A stretch of DNA of 64,000 bases, taken from positions 5,022,001 through 5,086,000 of the forward strand of contig NZ_CP126981.1 of assembly GCF_030252325.1 (NCBI RefSeq). Reading direction: 5' to 3'. How positions within the stretch are numbered: position 1 is the stretch's first letter; each line of letters starts with the position of its first letter. Under the pieces are notes generated by a model. That model was given only the letters and a program-made list of their open reading frames with translations. It was not told the DNA's origin and made no database searches. The stretch is from Candidatus Mycobacterium wuenschmannii. Its GTDB lineage: Bacteria > Actinomycetota > Actinomycetes > Mycobacteriales > Mycobacteriaceae. Of the stretch, positions 1 to 9,114 are shown in pieces. A program made the translations under genes and the position numbers.

Positions 1-2
1 CC

Positions 3-1532
3 ACCGGTCCCGCGCCGCTGGATCAACCGCGGGTCTACTTCGGGCCGGTGATCGCCTCGACGCCCGCCGACTACGCGATCGTCGGCAAGAACGGTGTAGA
101 CCGCGAGTACGACTACGAGACCAATACCGAGACCAAGAACTACACCTACACCGGTAGTGGGGGAGTGCCGCTGGGCGGCTTGCTGTCGCGCGGGGTGTTC
201 GCCGCTAAATTTGCCGAGCGAAACTTCCTGTTCTCCAACGTGATTGGATCCAACAGCAAGATCCTGTTCAACCGCGACCCGGCTCAGCGGGTCGAGGCGG
301 TGGCGCCGTGGCTGACGACGGACAGCAGCGTCTATCCGGCGGTCGTCAACAAGCGCATGGTGTGGATCATCGACGGCTACACCACGTTGGACAACTACCC
401 GTACTCCGAACTCACGTCGCTGTCGTCGGCCACCGCCGACTCCACCGAGGTGGCGTTCAACCGGTTGGCGCCCGACAAGCAGGTGTCTTACATCCGCAAC
501 TCGGTGAAGGCCACGGTCGACGCCTACGACGGCACGGTCACGCTCTACGAGCAGGACGAGCACGACCCGGTGCTCCAGGCGTGGATGAAAGTCTTTCCGG
601 GAACGGTGAAGCCGAAGAGCGAGATCACCGGCGAACTGGCCGCGCATCTGCGTTACCCCGAGGATCTGTTCAAAGTGCAGCGGATGCTGCTGGCCAAGTA
701 TCACGTCAACGACCCGGTGACGTTCTTCTCGACGTCGGACTTCTGGGACGTTCCGCTGGACCCGAACCCAACCGCCAGCAGCTACCAGCCGCCGTACTAC
801 ATCGTCGCGAAAAACATTGCCAAGGGCGATGATTCGGCGTCGTTCCAATTGACCAGCGCGATGAACCGGTTCAAGCGCGACTATCTGGCCGCCTACATCA
901 GCGCGAGTTCCGACCCGTCGACCTACGGCAAGATCACCGTCCTGACGATTCCCGGGCAGGTCAACGGTCCCAAGCTGGCGAACAACGCGATCACCACGGA
1001 TACCGCTGTGTCCCAGGACCTTGGCGTGATCGGCCGAGACAACCAGAACCGGATCAAGTGGGGCAACTTGCTGACGCTGCCGGTTGCGCAGGGCGGGCTG
1101 CTCTACGTCGAGCCGGTCTACGCGTCGCCCGGGTCCAGCGACGTGGCCTCGTCCTATCCGCGGTTGATTCGGGTGGCGATGATGTACAACGACAAGATCG
1201 GCTACGGCCCCACCGTCGGCGACGCGCTGACGGGATTGTTCGGACCGGGCGCCAACGCGAGCGCGGCCGGCATCGCGCCCACCGAATCCGGTGGTCCGCC
1301 GCCCGCCTCGCCCCCGGGTGAGCCACCCGCCAGTCCACCGCCGGCCAACGCCGCGGTTCCGCCGCCGAGCGGTGCCGTCAGCCTCTCGCCGGCCAAGGCC
1401 GCCGCCCTCAAGGACGTCGAATCGGCGATGGGTGCCGCGCGCGACGCCCAGAAGTCAGGCGACTTCGGCTCCTACGGCGCGGCCCTGCAGCGCCTCGACG
1501 ACGCGATCAACAAGTACAACAACGCGAAGTAG
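3..1532 (+). CDS. UPF0182 family membrane protein, C-terminal part (partial)
   Basis: The open frame enters from the left edge, so the start and the N-terminal membrane segments of this family lie outside the window. What remains is the large soluble part, with the family-typical QPRVYFGP stretch just before residue 1 of the visible ORF and a [15 protein letters not shown] segment after it. It ends in a proline/alanine-rich linker (around 1285-1390) and a short helical tail with [24 protein letters not shown]0182 proteins are large mycobacterial integral membrane proteins of unknown function. The stop at 1530-1532 is followed directly by the tRNA promoter region. Family assignment is from recognised sequence pattern; function is unknown. 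Confidence 0.88.
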   Translation, partial: TGPAPLDQPRVYFGPVIASTPADYAIVGKNGVDREYDYETNTETKNYTYTGSGGVPLGGLLSRGVFAAKFAERNFLFSNVIGSNSKILFNRDPAQRVEAVAPWLTTDSSVYPAVVNKRMVWIIDGYTTLDNYPYSELTSLSSATADSTEVAFNRLAPDKQVSYIRNSVKATVDAYDGTVTLYEQDEHDPVLQAWMKVFPGTVKPKSEITGELAAHLRYPEDLFKVQRMLLAKYHVNDPVTFFSTSDFWDVPLDPNPTASSYQPPYYIVAKNIAKGDDSASFQLTSAMNRFKRDYLAAYISASSDPSTYGKITVLTIPGQVNGPKLANNAITTDTAVSQDLGVIGRDNQNRIKWGNLLTLPVAQGGLLYVEPVYASPGSSDVASSYPRLIRVAMMYNDKIGYGPTVGDALTGLFGPGANASAAGIAPTESGGPPPASPPGEPPASPPPANAAVPPPSGAVSLSPAKAAALKDVESAMGAARDAQKSGDFGSYGAALQRLDDAINKYNNAK

Positions 1533-1550
1533 TGCTGGTCAGCGCGCGAT

Positions 1551-1579
1551 TTGGTGGCCCTGCACGCGTTCGGTAACCT
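1551..1579 (+). promoter_or_regulatory. Probable sigma-70-type promoter of the initiator tRNA
   Basis: TTGGTG at 1551-1556 and TAACCT at 1574-1579 are separated by 17 bp, and the -10 box ends 13 bp before the first tRNA base. This fits a housekeeping promoter for the tRNA gene. It lies outside the mobile element, so the tRNA keeps its native promoter after integration. Confidence 0.5.
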
Positions 1580-1592
1580 TGTATTCACCCGT

Positions 1593-1666
1593 CGCGGGGT
1601 GGAGCAGCTCGGTAGCTCGCTGGGCTCATAACCCAGAGGTCGCAGGTTCGAATCCTGTCCCCGCTA
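1593..1666 (+). tRNA. Initiator tRNA-Met (CAT anticodon)
   Basis: A cloverleaf can be drawn by eye. Acceptor arm CGCGGGG pairs with CCCCGC apart from the first position, a C1:U72 mismatch typical of initiator tRNAs. The anticodon loop CTCATAA carries CAT and sits on a stem with three consecutive G:C pairs (GGG/CCC), the second initiator hallmark. The T arm is GCAGG-TTCGAAT-CCTGT. The discriminator is A at 1666, and the following CTA shows that the CCA end is not fully encoded. The gene is intact although an element has integrated into its 3' part, because the element supplies an identical 3' end. Confidence 0.95.
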
Positions 1667-1669
1667 CTA
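1624..1669 (+). repeat. attL: left copy of 46-bp tRNA-derived direct repeat
   Basis: This copy runs from the anticodon loop (GCTCATAACCC) through the T arm and acceptor 3' strand to CTA, and is identical over 46 bp to 18031-18076. It lies inside the functional tRNA gene, as expected for a tyrosine-integrase attachment site. Crossover occurs somewhere inside the repeat; the exact bases cannot be told from one sequence. Confidence 0.92.
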
Positions 1670-1672
1670 GTA

Positions 1673-1708
1673 GAAACGGCCCCCGGAGATCACTCCGGGG
1701 GCCGTTTC
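1673..1708 (+). terminator. tRNA terminator hairpin, left copy
   Basis: A perfect 15-bp stem (GAAACGGCCCCCGGA paired with TCCGGGGGCCGTTTC) surrounds a 6-nt loop seven bases after the tRNA. The identical 36-bp hairpin is present at 18081-18116 beyond attR. One copy must therefore have come with the element, which restores a terminator to the tRNA after integration. Confidence 0.85.
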
Positions 1709-1805
1709 GTCCCGCTTTGGGAACACTTTTGGGAACATTAGGCGGACCGATACGCTCTGAGGCGTCTTGCGAGTCGTCGGCCTCAGCGCGGGCTACAGGA
1801 GGACG

Positions 1806-3146
1806 GTGGGGCGAGTGTCTTTTACGTTCGCCGAGCTGCCCGAGCCGAATGAGGTCACCTGGGCGACTGGCCGATTGACGACGCGTACCTACGCCAGCCG
1901 GAGTTTCGTCATGACATTCGGTCAGGACGCCGGCCAGCAGGCGCGCTATATCCACAAGGTTTTCGACGAGTCACCGGCGGAAGACGACGATGACTGGGAA
2001 TGGACAACTGACGTGGTCTACTCGACACCCGGCGGACGCAAGCAGATCGAACTCAATGTCGCGCGATCTGCTGGCTCAGTGCGCAAGATTCGGATCCAGA
2101 AAGTGCCCACCTCGGGAGACGTGACCAGGCTGGAGCCTGTGCTCGAGCTCGATCGCGACCAGTCGACGCGGTTGATCGATCTCATCAAGGCTTTGGATTC
2201 GATTCCGGTCGACGGCGAAGGCACCGTCTACGTCGATGACCAGGTTTTGCGCGATTTTTTCTCGGACCCAGGGGCGATGGGCCGCGCATATTCACAGGAT
2301 CCAGAGCGATTTCGTGCACTCATTCAGAGCGACGCGGATGCCCGTGACGTCATCGCGCTGCAGCACCGACGCGAGGTCGTAGCGACGATGCGAACATGGC
2401 TTGAGGACGATGCCGTGTTCGACGTCGAGAAAGACTCCGCAGGTGGGCCGGAATGTGCGTGGCAGCGTCTGTTGGAGGCGAACCCATGGGTCCTCGGGAT
2501 CGGCCTCGGGGGGCAGCTGCTCACTTCTTGGGATAAGGACAAGCTTGAAAAAGTTGTGGTAGGCAGCGATATCAAGACGGTCGGCAAACGAGTTGATGCG
2601 CTGTTGCGTACGAATGGGTTAGTCCGATCGCTTGCCTTCGCTGAGATCAAGCACCACCGAACGGAGTTGCTGGCCGAGGAATATCGATCCGGTGTGTGGC
2701 GGCCTTCAAACGAGCTTGCAGGGGCGGTAGTGCAGGTTCAGCAGACCGTGCGTATGGCAGTGCGCGACCTCGGAGACTACATCGAGGATTCGGCCGAGGA
2801 TGGCTCGCGGACCGGCACCGGCACCTTCGTTGTGCGACCGCGCTCGTTCCTCATCGTCGGATCGTTGAGCCAGCTGTTAGGTGACGGTGGCGGCCCAGTA
2901 GACGACAAGGTGCACAGCTTTGAGCTATTCCGGCGCAACCTTCACGAGCCGGAGGTTATAACATTCGACGAACTCATAGCCCGTGCCGAGTGGCACGTAA
3001 AGCTGGCCGAGGAGCAGGCATCTGTTCGGCATGACGTCGAACCCCATGATCATGCTGGATCAGAGCCACCGGCCCAGGCTGGACTTACTGCGGAGACTTC
3101 ACAAACTTCAAGCATTGATCCGTGGGGCGACGACGCCCCGTTCTGA
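1806..3146 (+). CDS. Shedu-like anti-phage nuclease (SduA/DUF4263-type)
   Basis: The protein is about 446 aa. A poorly conserved N-terminal half (FTFAELPEPNEVTW...) is followed by a nuclease-like core resembling Shedu SduA: WQRLLEANPWVLG, then KRVDALLR and LAFAEIKHH. The putative PD-(D/E)xK residues are E224, D264, E280 and K282, numbered from the GTG at 1806. Shedu is a single-protein defence system with nuclease activity. AGGAGG lies at 1797-1802. Both GTG 1806 (3-nt spacer) and GTG 1815 (12-nt spacer) are possible starts, and the frame stays open to a TTG at 1767. The gene sits between attL and the convergent integrase, so it is the outermost cargo gene. The assignment rests on remembered motif pattern, not on a search. 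Confidence 0.75.
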   Translation: MGRVSFTFAELPEPNEVTWATGRLTTRTYASRSFVMTFGQDAGQQARYIHKVFDESPAEDDDDWEWTTDVVYSTPGGRKQIELNVARSAGSVRKIRIQKVPTSGDVTRLEPVLELDRDQSTRLIDLIKALDSIPVDGEGTVYVDDQVLRDFFSDPGAMGRAYSQDPERFRALIQSDADARDVIALQHRREVVATMRTWLEDDAVFDVEKDSAGGPECAWQRLLEANPWVLGIGLGGQLLTSWDKDKLEKVVVGSDIKTVGKRVDALLRTNGLVRSLAFAEIKHHRTELLAEEYRSGVWRPSNELAGAVVQVQQTVRMAVRDLGDYIEDSAEDGSRTGTGTFVVRPRSFLIVGSLSQLLGDGGGPVDDKVHSFELFRRNLHEPEVITFDELIARAEWHVKLAEEQASVRHDVEPHDHAGSEPPAQAGLTAETSQTSSIDPWGDDAPF

Positions 3147-3157
3147 GAGGGTCGCTT

Positions 3158-4516
3158 TTACTCCAGCTCGGTAGCTGCTGGTCGATCTTCGGAGTCGGCG
3201 TTGTCGGACTTCCACACGTCACCGAGTAAGAACCCAGCGGCCTGCTCGGCCGCTTCGCGATCATCGTTGTCAAGCACGTGAGCATAAGTCTCAAGGAAGA
3301 AGCCGACGTTGGCGTGACCGATGCGCTCGCTGATGATTTTCGGACTGACCCCTGCCCGCAGCGCGCCGGTTGCATATGAGTGTCGAAGATCGTGAAAGGT
3401 GATGCGCGACAGGCCCGCCGCGACTGCGAGACGGTCGAATCGCTGTCGGATCGAGTCTGGATGCAGCGGCCGGCCGTCCTGGTACGTAAACACGTAGCCG
3501 CCCGCGTTGTAGGACTCTCCGAGAAGACTGCGCTCATTGTCCTGGACCTCGCGCCAGCTGCGGAGCGCCGCCACGGTCGCGCGATCGATGGAAATCGTCT
3601 TGTCGGCGTTGTGAGTCTTACCACCGGCCTTGTCGCGGGCATGCCCGCCGATCACCACACGATTGTTGTGTAAAGCGATCTCGCCGGTATCGAGATCGAC
3701 AGCATCCCAATGCAAACCGCAGATCTGCCCACGGCGGATGCCAGTGGTGAGTTCCAACAGGAACAGTGCCGCGAAGCGGTCGTGTCGCACCGAGGCGAGG
3801 AAGGCTCGAATCTCCTCCGGCCTCCACACTTGGCGGCGGGTACGTGGGCGCCGAGGTGGCTTGACGTTGCTGGCCGGATTGTCGGTGAGGTATTTCCATG
3901 CAACGGCGTCTACGAGTGCGCGGTGGAGAAAGGCGTGCACATTGCGGACCGTCTTGGGTGCCAGACCGGTTGAAACCGGTTTGGGGACAATGCCTGAGCG
4001 ATATCGCCGTACCGCGCTCCGTGAGGCGTGAATAGTCGTGTTGCAGGCCTCTGACACCTCCCGAGCGGTAGGTTCACCACCCTTCGCGGTGCGCGCCGAC
4101 CAGTACTTGTACATTGCGGTGTCGTTGTCGCGTTTGACGCGGCCTTCGGCGAGCAATTTGGCGTACAGCTTCAACAGGGCAGGCTCATCGATGCGTTGCA
4201 GCCGTTCGGCCCCGATGTGCGGGACAACGTAGGCGCGCGCGTAGTCATGCCAGCTGCGCCACGTCGTCGCATCGAGCGCCGGCTCAACGGCATTCAGCCA
4301 CTCGCTGAGGAATTCCGCGACCGTGCGGGTCGACGGTTTCACGACGCGTCCACGGTCGGCCTCTCGCATAGCTTCACGGCAGGCTTTCCAGGCCTCCCGT
4401 TCAGTGTCGAAGCCGCCCTTACTAATCCAGGGGTATTTGCCAGTCGACGGATCGCGCTGAGGAACGCGGAATTTGTAGTACCACTTGGAACCCCGCTGAT
4501 GCACAGAGCCTTTCAT
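3158..4516 (-). CDS. int: Tyrosine recombinase/integrase
   Basis: 452 aa. The N-terminal arm-binding region (MKGSVHQRGSKWYYKF) is followed by a SAM-like core-binding domain (about 65-200) and a catalytic domain (about 225-430). Catalytic residues visible are R261 in TGIRRGQ, H375 and R378 in HDLRHSYAT, H401 in GHANV and the nucleophile Y411 in ETYAHV. It would integrate and excise the element at the tRNA repeat. It points toward attL and overlaps the upstream excisionase-like gene by 4 bp (ATGA), so the two are probably co-expressed. The ATG at 4516 is set by this overlap. Size and domain order are normal for phage/ICE integrases of actinobacteria. Confidence 0.95.
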   Translation of the reverse strand: MKGSVHQRGSKWYYKFRVPQRDPSTGKYPWISKGGFDTEREAWKACREAMREADRGRVVKPSTRTVAEFLSEWLNAVEPALDATTWRSWHDYARAYVVPHIGAERLQRIDEPALLKLYAKLLAEGRVKRDNDTAMYKYWSARTAKGGEPTAREVSEACNTTIHASRSAVRRYRSGIVPKPVSTGLAPKTVRNVHAFLHRALVDAVAWKYLTDNPASNVKPPRRPRTRRQVWRPEEIRAFLASVRHDRFAALFLLELTTGIRRGQICGLHWDAVDLDTGEIALHNNRVVIGGHARDKAGGKTHNADKTISIDRATVAALRSWREVQDNERSLLGESYNAGGYVFTYQDGRPLHPDSIRQRFDRLAVAAGLSRITFHDLRHSYATGALRAGVSPKIISERIGHANVGFFLETYAHVLDNDDREAAEQAAGFLLGDVWKSDNADSEDRPAATELE

Positions 4517-4743
4517 GAGGCCAGCTCACGAAGGCCCGCTGTCAGGACGTACACACGGCCGCCGAGTCGGCGAACCGGTAGTTCTCCTGAGGCCACCAGT
4601 CGGTAGGCCGCGGCCCGGCTGATGCCCAGCAGCTGCGCAGCTCGCGGCACCGCGAGCAGAAGGGGCAGATCGTTGAATACGTTGTCTTCCATCTTGTTCA
4701 CCACCCTCCATGGGGTCGTGTCGAGCAGAGCCTGTCGGGTCAC
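4513..4743 (-). CDS. Excisionase-like helix-turn-helix protein
   Basis: A small protein of up to 76 aa. The conserved part, LLLAVPRAAQLLGISRAAAYRLVASGELPVRRLGGRVYVLTAGL, is a MerR-like winged HTH of the excisionase/AlpA type that binds near att sites and sets recombination direction. The annotated ORF start at 4743 is uncertain. ATG at 4692 (MEDNVFNDLPLLL) or GTG at 4701 lies just behind a GGAGGG box and would give a protein of about 60 aa. It overlaps int by 4 bp and is probably the first gene of an xis-int operon. Confidence 0.85.
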   Translation of the reverse strand: MTRQALLDTTPWRVVNKMEDNVFNDLPLLLAVPRAAQLLGISRAAAYRLVASGELPVRRLGGRVYVLTAGLRELAS

Positions 4744-5173
4744 CGGTGGCGCCGCATAAGGTTGTTGCCCAGTCGATTTTGGATTGCTACGGGCGCGGTT
4801 GCCCCTATGTCACTGAAGCTCCTAACACCACTGTAATTCTCTGTGGTGACATGCCGTGCAGAACTTTTGCGCGAAGTTTCGAGCGTTCCCTCATCCTTCT
4901 ACCAGTCGCGTGTCGGCCGATCTGAGTGCACCTGCGGCCTTATCCCCAACGCCGCAGTAATCCAAAGCCTGTACTTTTCTCACTACATCCCAAAAGCACT
5001 GACTCCGTTACACATCCGCTCACACGCATCACCCCGTCTCACCACTACAAGAACCCCCCAAATACTGCCTGGCACATTTGCACAAGGGTGCGAGAATGGT
5101 TGTGGCACAGCAAGTGCCACAACCGTGGCCGCCGATGCCTCCCCGCCGCAGTCACCGTCAGTAGGTGGTTCAG
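4744..5173. other. Non-coding transfer/promoter region between xis and relaxase
   Basis: About 430 bp separate the divergent excisionase and relaxase genes, and no convincing gene lies here. It holds CACCAC (4826-4831) facing GTGGTG (4843-4848) across 11 bp, and the strong hairpin at 5098-5124. The position directly before a relaxase gene is where MobF-type oriT regions usually lie, and both divergent promoters must also be here. Confidence 0.6.
5098..5124. repeat. Perfect 11-bp inverted repeat, candidate oriT hairpin
   Basis: GGTTGTGGCAC (5098-5108) and its exact reverse complement GTGCCACAACC (5114-5124) flank a 5-nt loop, AGCAA. It lies 50 bp before the relaxase start. MobF relaxases recognise an inverted repeat next to their nic site, so this is the best oriT candidate. 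A role as an operator for the relaxase promoter is the alternative. Confidence 0.6.
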
Positions 5174-7666
5174 GTGTTGACAATCTCCAAGCTGAAGCGC
5201 TGGTCGATCAACTACTACATCGACACCGCCCGCACCGCCCAGACAGCTAGCAGGGATGCGGCGCGGGCCGGTGGCGGGCTGGGGGAGTACTACACCGAGC
5301 ACGAAACCCGTCCCCCGACATGGCTCCTGGCCGGCGACACCCACACAGTCGCCAAGTTGGTGGGCCTCACCGACGCGCAGCGGGTCGGCGGTGACGCCGA
5401 CGCCGCGGCGGTATCGCGCTGGCTCGACGACGGCGTGACCCCGAATAGCGCGCAGGGTCGCGGATTCGGGCAGCGCGGGGTGCACGGCTTCGATTTAACG
5501 TTCTGCGCACCGAAGAGCGTCTCCCTGCTGCGGGCGCTACGCGGCGATGACGACGTGCTGACGAAAGCGATCGCCGATGCTCACTCCACCGCGATCGCCG
5601 AGGCGATGGAATACCTCACCGACCATGCCGGCTACACCCGCATCCACAACGCGGACACAGGCGAGAAAGACCTTGTGCGCCTTCCCGGTTTAGCGGCCAT
5701 CGCCTATCAGCACGAGACGTCGCGGTGCGGGGACCCGCATCTGCACACCCACGTCATCGTCTCCAACCGCCAGGCCCGCGCCGACGGCGCGATGGTGTCG
5801 ATCGACGGGACGTCGCTGTATCACGAAACCCGCGCGGCCGGAATCATTTATCAAGCCACCCTGCGCCGCGGACTACATCAGTCGCTCGGCTTGGAGTGGG
5901 AACCTGTCGACCCCTCCACGGGGATGGCTGAGCTCGCCGGAGTGGACCGCGCCACGATCACCGCCTGGTCGCGGCGCTCGACTCAGCTGCGCGAGTGGGC
6001 CGCCCACCACCTGAACCTGGTGGAGGAACCGTTGACCGCGGCGCAGCTGGCCGTCGCGCAAAAAGCCACCCGCACCGCCAAGCCCGAAGAACTCGCCTGG
6101 ACCCAACTCGTCGCGCAATGGCGCACCGATGCGCGCGGCCTGCCCCTGGACCGCGCAGCCTTCGACCGAGCGCGCGCAGCCCGGCGCGCATCAGCGCGCA
6201 CCCCCTTCGATACCGCGCGCATCCTGGCCGCCGCCAACAACATCGATAAGGCCGCCTTCACGCGCGCCGACCTCATCGAAATCCTCGCCGCGCAACTGCC
6301 GGTGCACACCGAGCGCACCCCCCGCGAACTGCTCGAATCCGAAGCCGACCAGATTGCGGTGCGCCTGACCGCACCCCGGGCCGCACACCAGCGCGAAGGC
6401 CACGAGCGCTACACACTCGACGCCATCCTGCGCGAGGAAACCGCGGTGCTTGAACTGGTGGATGCGCGCAACGACCGCGCCATGCTCTGGATCAAGAAGG
6501 AGGACACCGCGCACCTGTCGCCAGATCAGGAGCGCGCCGTCGAGAACATCGGCCGCTCACCGTGGCTGGTGCAACCCCTGTCCGCGCCCGCCGGGGCGGG
6601 CAAAACCACATCGATGCGCGCCCTGCGCACCGCCACACGCCGCCGATTCGACGGGACCACGCTGGTGCTGGCGCCGACTGGCAAGGCCGTCGACGTCGCG
6701 GTCCGCGAAGGCGCCGGCGACCACGGCCACACCATCGCCGAAGCCCTACAGCTGTTGCGTGACAAGCAGTTAGACCTCGGCCCCCACACACTCGTCGTGG
6801 TGGATGAAGCCGCGATGGTCGGCACAACCGACCTGCTGCACCTGCTGACCGCCACCACCCATGCGGGAGCCAAAACCGTGCTAGTCGGCGATGAATATCA
6901 GCTGGCACCGGTCAAAGCTCGCGGGGGCATGTTCGCCCAACTCTGCACCGATCTGCCCTGGGCGCAACATCTTTCTGCGGTGTGGCGGATGCGTGATGCG
7001 GGCGAACGCACCGCCTCACTCGCCCTGCGTGACGGGGGACCGGCTGCAATCCGCCGCGCGATCGGCTGGTACCGCACCCACGACCGCCTGCACTGCGGGG
7101 ATCAGATCACAATGGCCAACGACGCCCTGGCCGGCTACGCGGCCGACATCGCGGCAGGCAAAGATGCACTCCTGGTGTGCGACCGCACCGAGACGGCCGA
7201 CGCGATCAACGAACGCCTCCACCGCGACAACATCGACCCCAATGCGCCCACCGTGACCGGAGCCCGCAGCCACCGCATCGCGGTCGGCGACCTCATCCTC
7301 ACCCGCAGCAACGACGCCACTGTTCCGCTGCGCGGCGGCGACGGCCTCGCCGTCGAGGACAGTCCGGTGCGCAACGGGCAGCGCTGGCAAGTCACTCACA
7401 TCAACCCTGACAACAATCGACTCGTCGCCCCCCGCCTCGACGACCACACCCTCGGCGCGTTCACCAATGACTATGTCCGTGAACACATCACTTACGGCTA
7501 CGCCATCACCGTGCACTCCGCCCAAGGCGCCACCGCCGACACCACCCACGCCCTACTCGGCGAAAAAAGCCACCCGCGCACTGGCCTACGTCGCCCTCAC
7601 CCGAGGCCGCGGCACCAACACCGCCTACCTCTACGAACGAGCGGACCAGGACGAACACCGCCGTAA
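5174..7666 (+). CDS. MobF relaxase with RecD-like helicase, frameshifted near its 3' end
   Basis: The protein starts MLTISKLKRW at GTG 5174 (AGGTGG box at 5163-5168), the usual MobF beginning; an upstream GTG at 5165 is also in frame. Tyrosines for nicking are available at YY near residues 14-15 and 39-40. The HUH metal site is HETSRCGDPHLHTH (around 180-193). Walker A APAGAGKTT is at about 471-479 and Walker B VVVDEA at about 541-546. The enzyme nicks oriT and unwinds the transferred strand. In this frame the last roughly 35 residues become arginine/proline-rich nonsense after LLGEK. The true continuation, ATRALAYVALTRGR, the last helicase motif, is in the +1 frame from 7566. The break is at a run of six A (7563-7568). 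Confidence 0.85.
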   Translation: MLTISKLKRWSINYYIDTARTAQTASRDAARAGGGLGEYYTEHETRPPTWLLAGDTHTVAKLVGLTDAQRVGGDADAAAVSRWLDDGVTPNSAQGRGFGQRGVHGFDLTFCAPKSVSLLRALRGDDDVLTKAIADAHSTAIAEAMEYLTDHAGYTRIHNADTGEKDLVRLPGLAAIAYQHETSRCGDPHLHTHVIVSNRQARADGAMVSIDGTSLYHETRAAGIIYQATLRRGLHQSLGLEWEPVDPSTGMAELAGVDRATITAWSRRSTQLREWAAHHLNLVEEPLTAAQLAVAQKATRTAKPEELAWTQLVAQWRTDARGLPLDRAAFDRARAARRASARTPFDTARILAAANNIDKAAFTRADLIEILAAQLPVHTERTPRELLESEADQIAVRLTAPRAAHQREGHERYTLDAILREETAVLELVDARNDRAMLWIKKEDTAHLSPDQERAVENIGRSPWLVQPLSAPAGAGKTTSMRALRTATRRRFDGTTLVLAPTGKAVDVAVREGAGDHGHTIAEALQLLRDKQLDLGPHTLVVVDEAAMVGTTDLLHLLTATTHAGAKTVLVGDEYQLAPVKARGGMFAQLCTDLPWAQHLSAVWRMRDAGERTASLALRDGGPAAIRRAIGWYRTHDRLHCGDQITMANDALAGYAADIAAGKDALLVCDRTETADAINERLHRDNIDPNAPTVTGARSHRIAVGDLILTRSNDATVPLRGGDGLAVEDSPVRNGQRWQVTHINPDNNRLVAPRLDDHTLGAFTNDYVREHITYGYAITVHSAQGATADTTHALLGEKSHPRTGLRRPHPRPRHQHRLPLRTSGPGRTPP

Positions 7667-7973
7667 CTTCGCCATAACTGAACGCGCTGCGGACCGTGGG
7701 GACGGTTACTACGCCTCCAGGCTGCTACGCAAAATAGTTGCTCACGACGGACGATCGGAAACCGCGCACGACGTCGCAGTGAAATCCGCATCCGAGCTTC
7801 TTCCATCGACTGTTCGTGCCGTGGTCGAGAAACGTTCGGTGGCGGTCCGCGACCGCGCTACCACTTACCGTCGCTGGCAGGCCCAGGCTACGGTGATTGA
7901 TCCCGTGGCGCGAGAGGCACGTGGCCGCGATATGTCAGCAGAGCGCACCCGTGGTGACGGTCTTGAGCTGTGA
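7566..7973 (+). pseudogene. Out-of-frame C-terminal segment of the MobF relaxase
   Basis: This frame encodes KATRALAYVALTRGRGTNTAYLY and about 110 further residues, which match the expected end of a TraI/TrwC-type helicase domain (VALTRGR is the final UvrD/RecD motif) plus a short tail. It has no plausible start of its own. Removing one A from the A6 run at 7563-7568 would join it to the upstream ORF and give a protein of about 930 aa, a normal MobF length. Possible causes are a sequencing error, a genuine inactivating mutation or programmed slippage. Confidence 0.8.
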
Positions 7974-8058
7974 TCCCCTCGCGAGACGGAAAAGACACCG
8001 CCCACAACCTGTGCGGAGATGGCCTGTGAACCGACAGCGCTATGGCAACCTGTGACGC

Positions 8059-9114
8059 ATGGAGAACGTTGCGAGCTCTGCGGCGGTAGTAGCGAAGGCT
8101 CGGACGTTTCCCCGCATCCGGTACATGGGCTCGAAGTATCGCCTCCTCCCGCATCTGGAGCGCGTATTCGCCGACATCAACGGAGCAACAGCCGTCGACG
8201 CGTTTTCGGGGTCCGGTGTCGTCTCTTACCTTTTGAAGGCCCAGGGCTACCAGGTCACCGCCAACGACTTCCTGACTTTCCCCACGGTCATCGCCCGCGC
8301 GACTGTGGCCAACTCGACGGTTCAACTCGAACCAGACCTCATCGACGAGATCTGCGGACCGCCGGCTGATGATCGCGACTTCATCCAATCCACCTTCGAC
8401 GGGCTGTACTTCACACCCGAAGACCGGAAGTTTCTTGACACGGCGTGGTCACACATCGATCGTTTGACCGGGTATCGACGGGACTTGGCGATCGCTGCAC
8501 TGATCTTGTCGGGAGCGCGGAAACAGCCGCGCGGCGTGTTCACCTTTACCGACTCCACCCGGTACGCCGACGGTCGCAGAGACCTTCGCATCAGCTTGCG
8601 CGAACATTTCCGCGAACGCGCGGCCGACTACAACGCCACGGTGTTCAGCAACAAGCTGCGCAACACTGTCCGGTGCGGAGAGGTATTCGATATACCCTGT
8701 GTGACACCAGATCTGGTATATCTCGATCCGCCATATGCCCCACCCAGCGACGACAACGACTACATCAAGCGCTACCACTTCCTCGAAGGTCTGAGCGTGT
8801 ACTGGCGCGGCGTCACGATCATGGACCACACCAAGACCAAAAAACTCGAGAAGCGCTTCACCCCGTTCGCCTACAAACACACCATCGAAGACGCTCTGGC
8901 CCGCACATTTGAGCACTTCCAGGGAGCAGGCGCGATCGTGTTGTCCTACTCCTCGAACGCCATTCCGGACGCGACCCGCATCCTCGATCTACTCGGCAAG
9001 GTCAAGCCGTGCGTTGAAACCATTGCCATCGATCACAAATACAGCTTTGGCACCCACGCCGCCGCCGCGCGTCGGGATGTCAGCGAATATCTCTTCATCG
9101 GGCGAGACGAGTGA
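8059..9114 (+). CDS. D12-class (Dam-type) N6-adenine DNA methyltransferase
   Basis: 351 aa. The SAM-binding motif FSGSG is at 49-53 within YMGSKYRLLPHLERVF...AVDAFSGSGVVS. The catalytic DPPY is at 223-226 in DLVYLDPPYAPPS. This motif order is the alpha-group D12 arrangement of Dam/DpnII-type enzymes, which methylate adenine N6. The target sequence cannot be read from the protein. The stop overlaps the next gene's GTG start (GTGA, 9111-9114), so the two are translationally coupled, which supports a restriction-modification pair. It is followed by an AIPR gene in the same direction. Confidence 0.9.
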   Translation: MENVASSAAVVAKARTFPRIRYMGSKYRLLPHLERVFADINGATAVDAFSGSGVVSYLLKAQGYQVTANDFLTFPTVIARATVANSTVQLEPDLIDEICGPPADDRDFIQSTFDGLYFTPEDRKFLDTAWSHIDRLTGYRRDLAIAALILSGARKQPRGVFTFTDSTRYADGRRDLRISLREHFRERAADYNATVFSNKLRNTVRCGEVFDIPCVTPDLVYLDPPYAPPSDDNDYIKRYHFLEGLSVYWRGVTIMDHTKTKKLEKRFTPFAYKHTIEDALARTFEHFQGAGAIVLSYSSNAIPDATRILDLLGKVKPCVETIAIDHKYSFGTHAAAARRDVSEYLFIGRDE

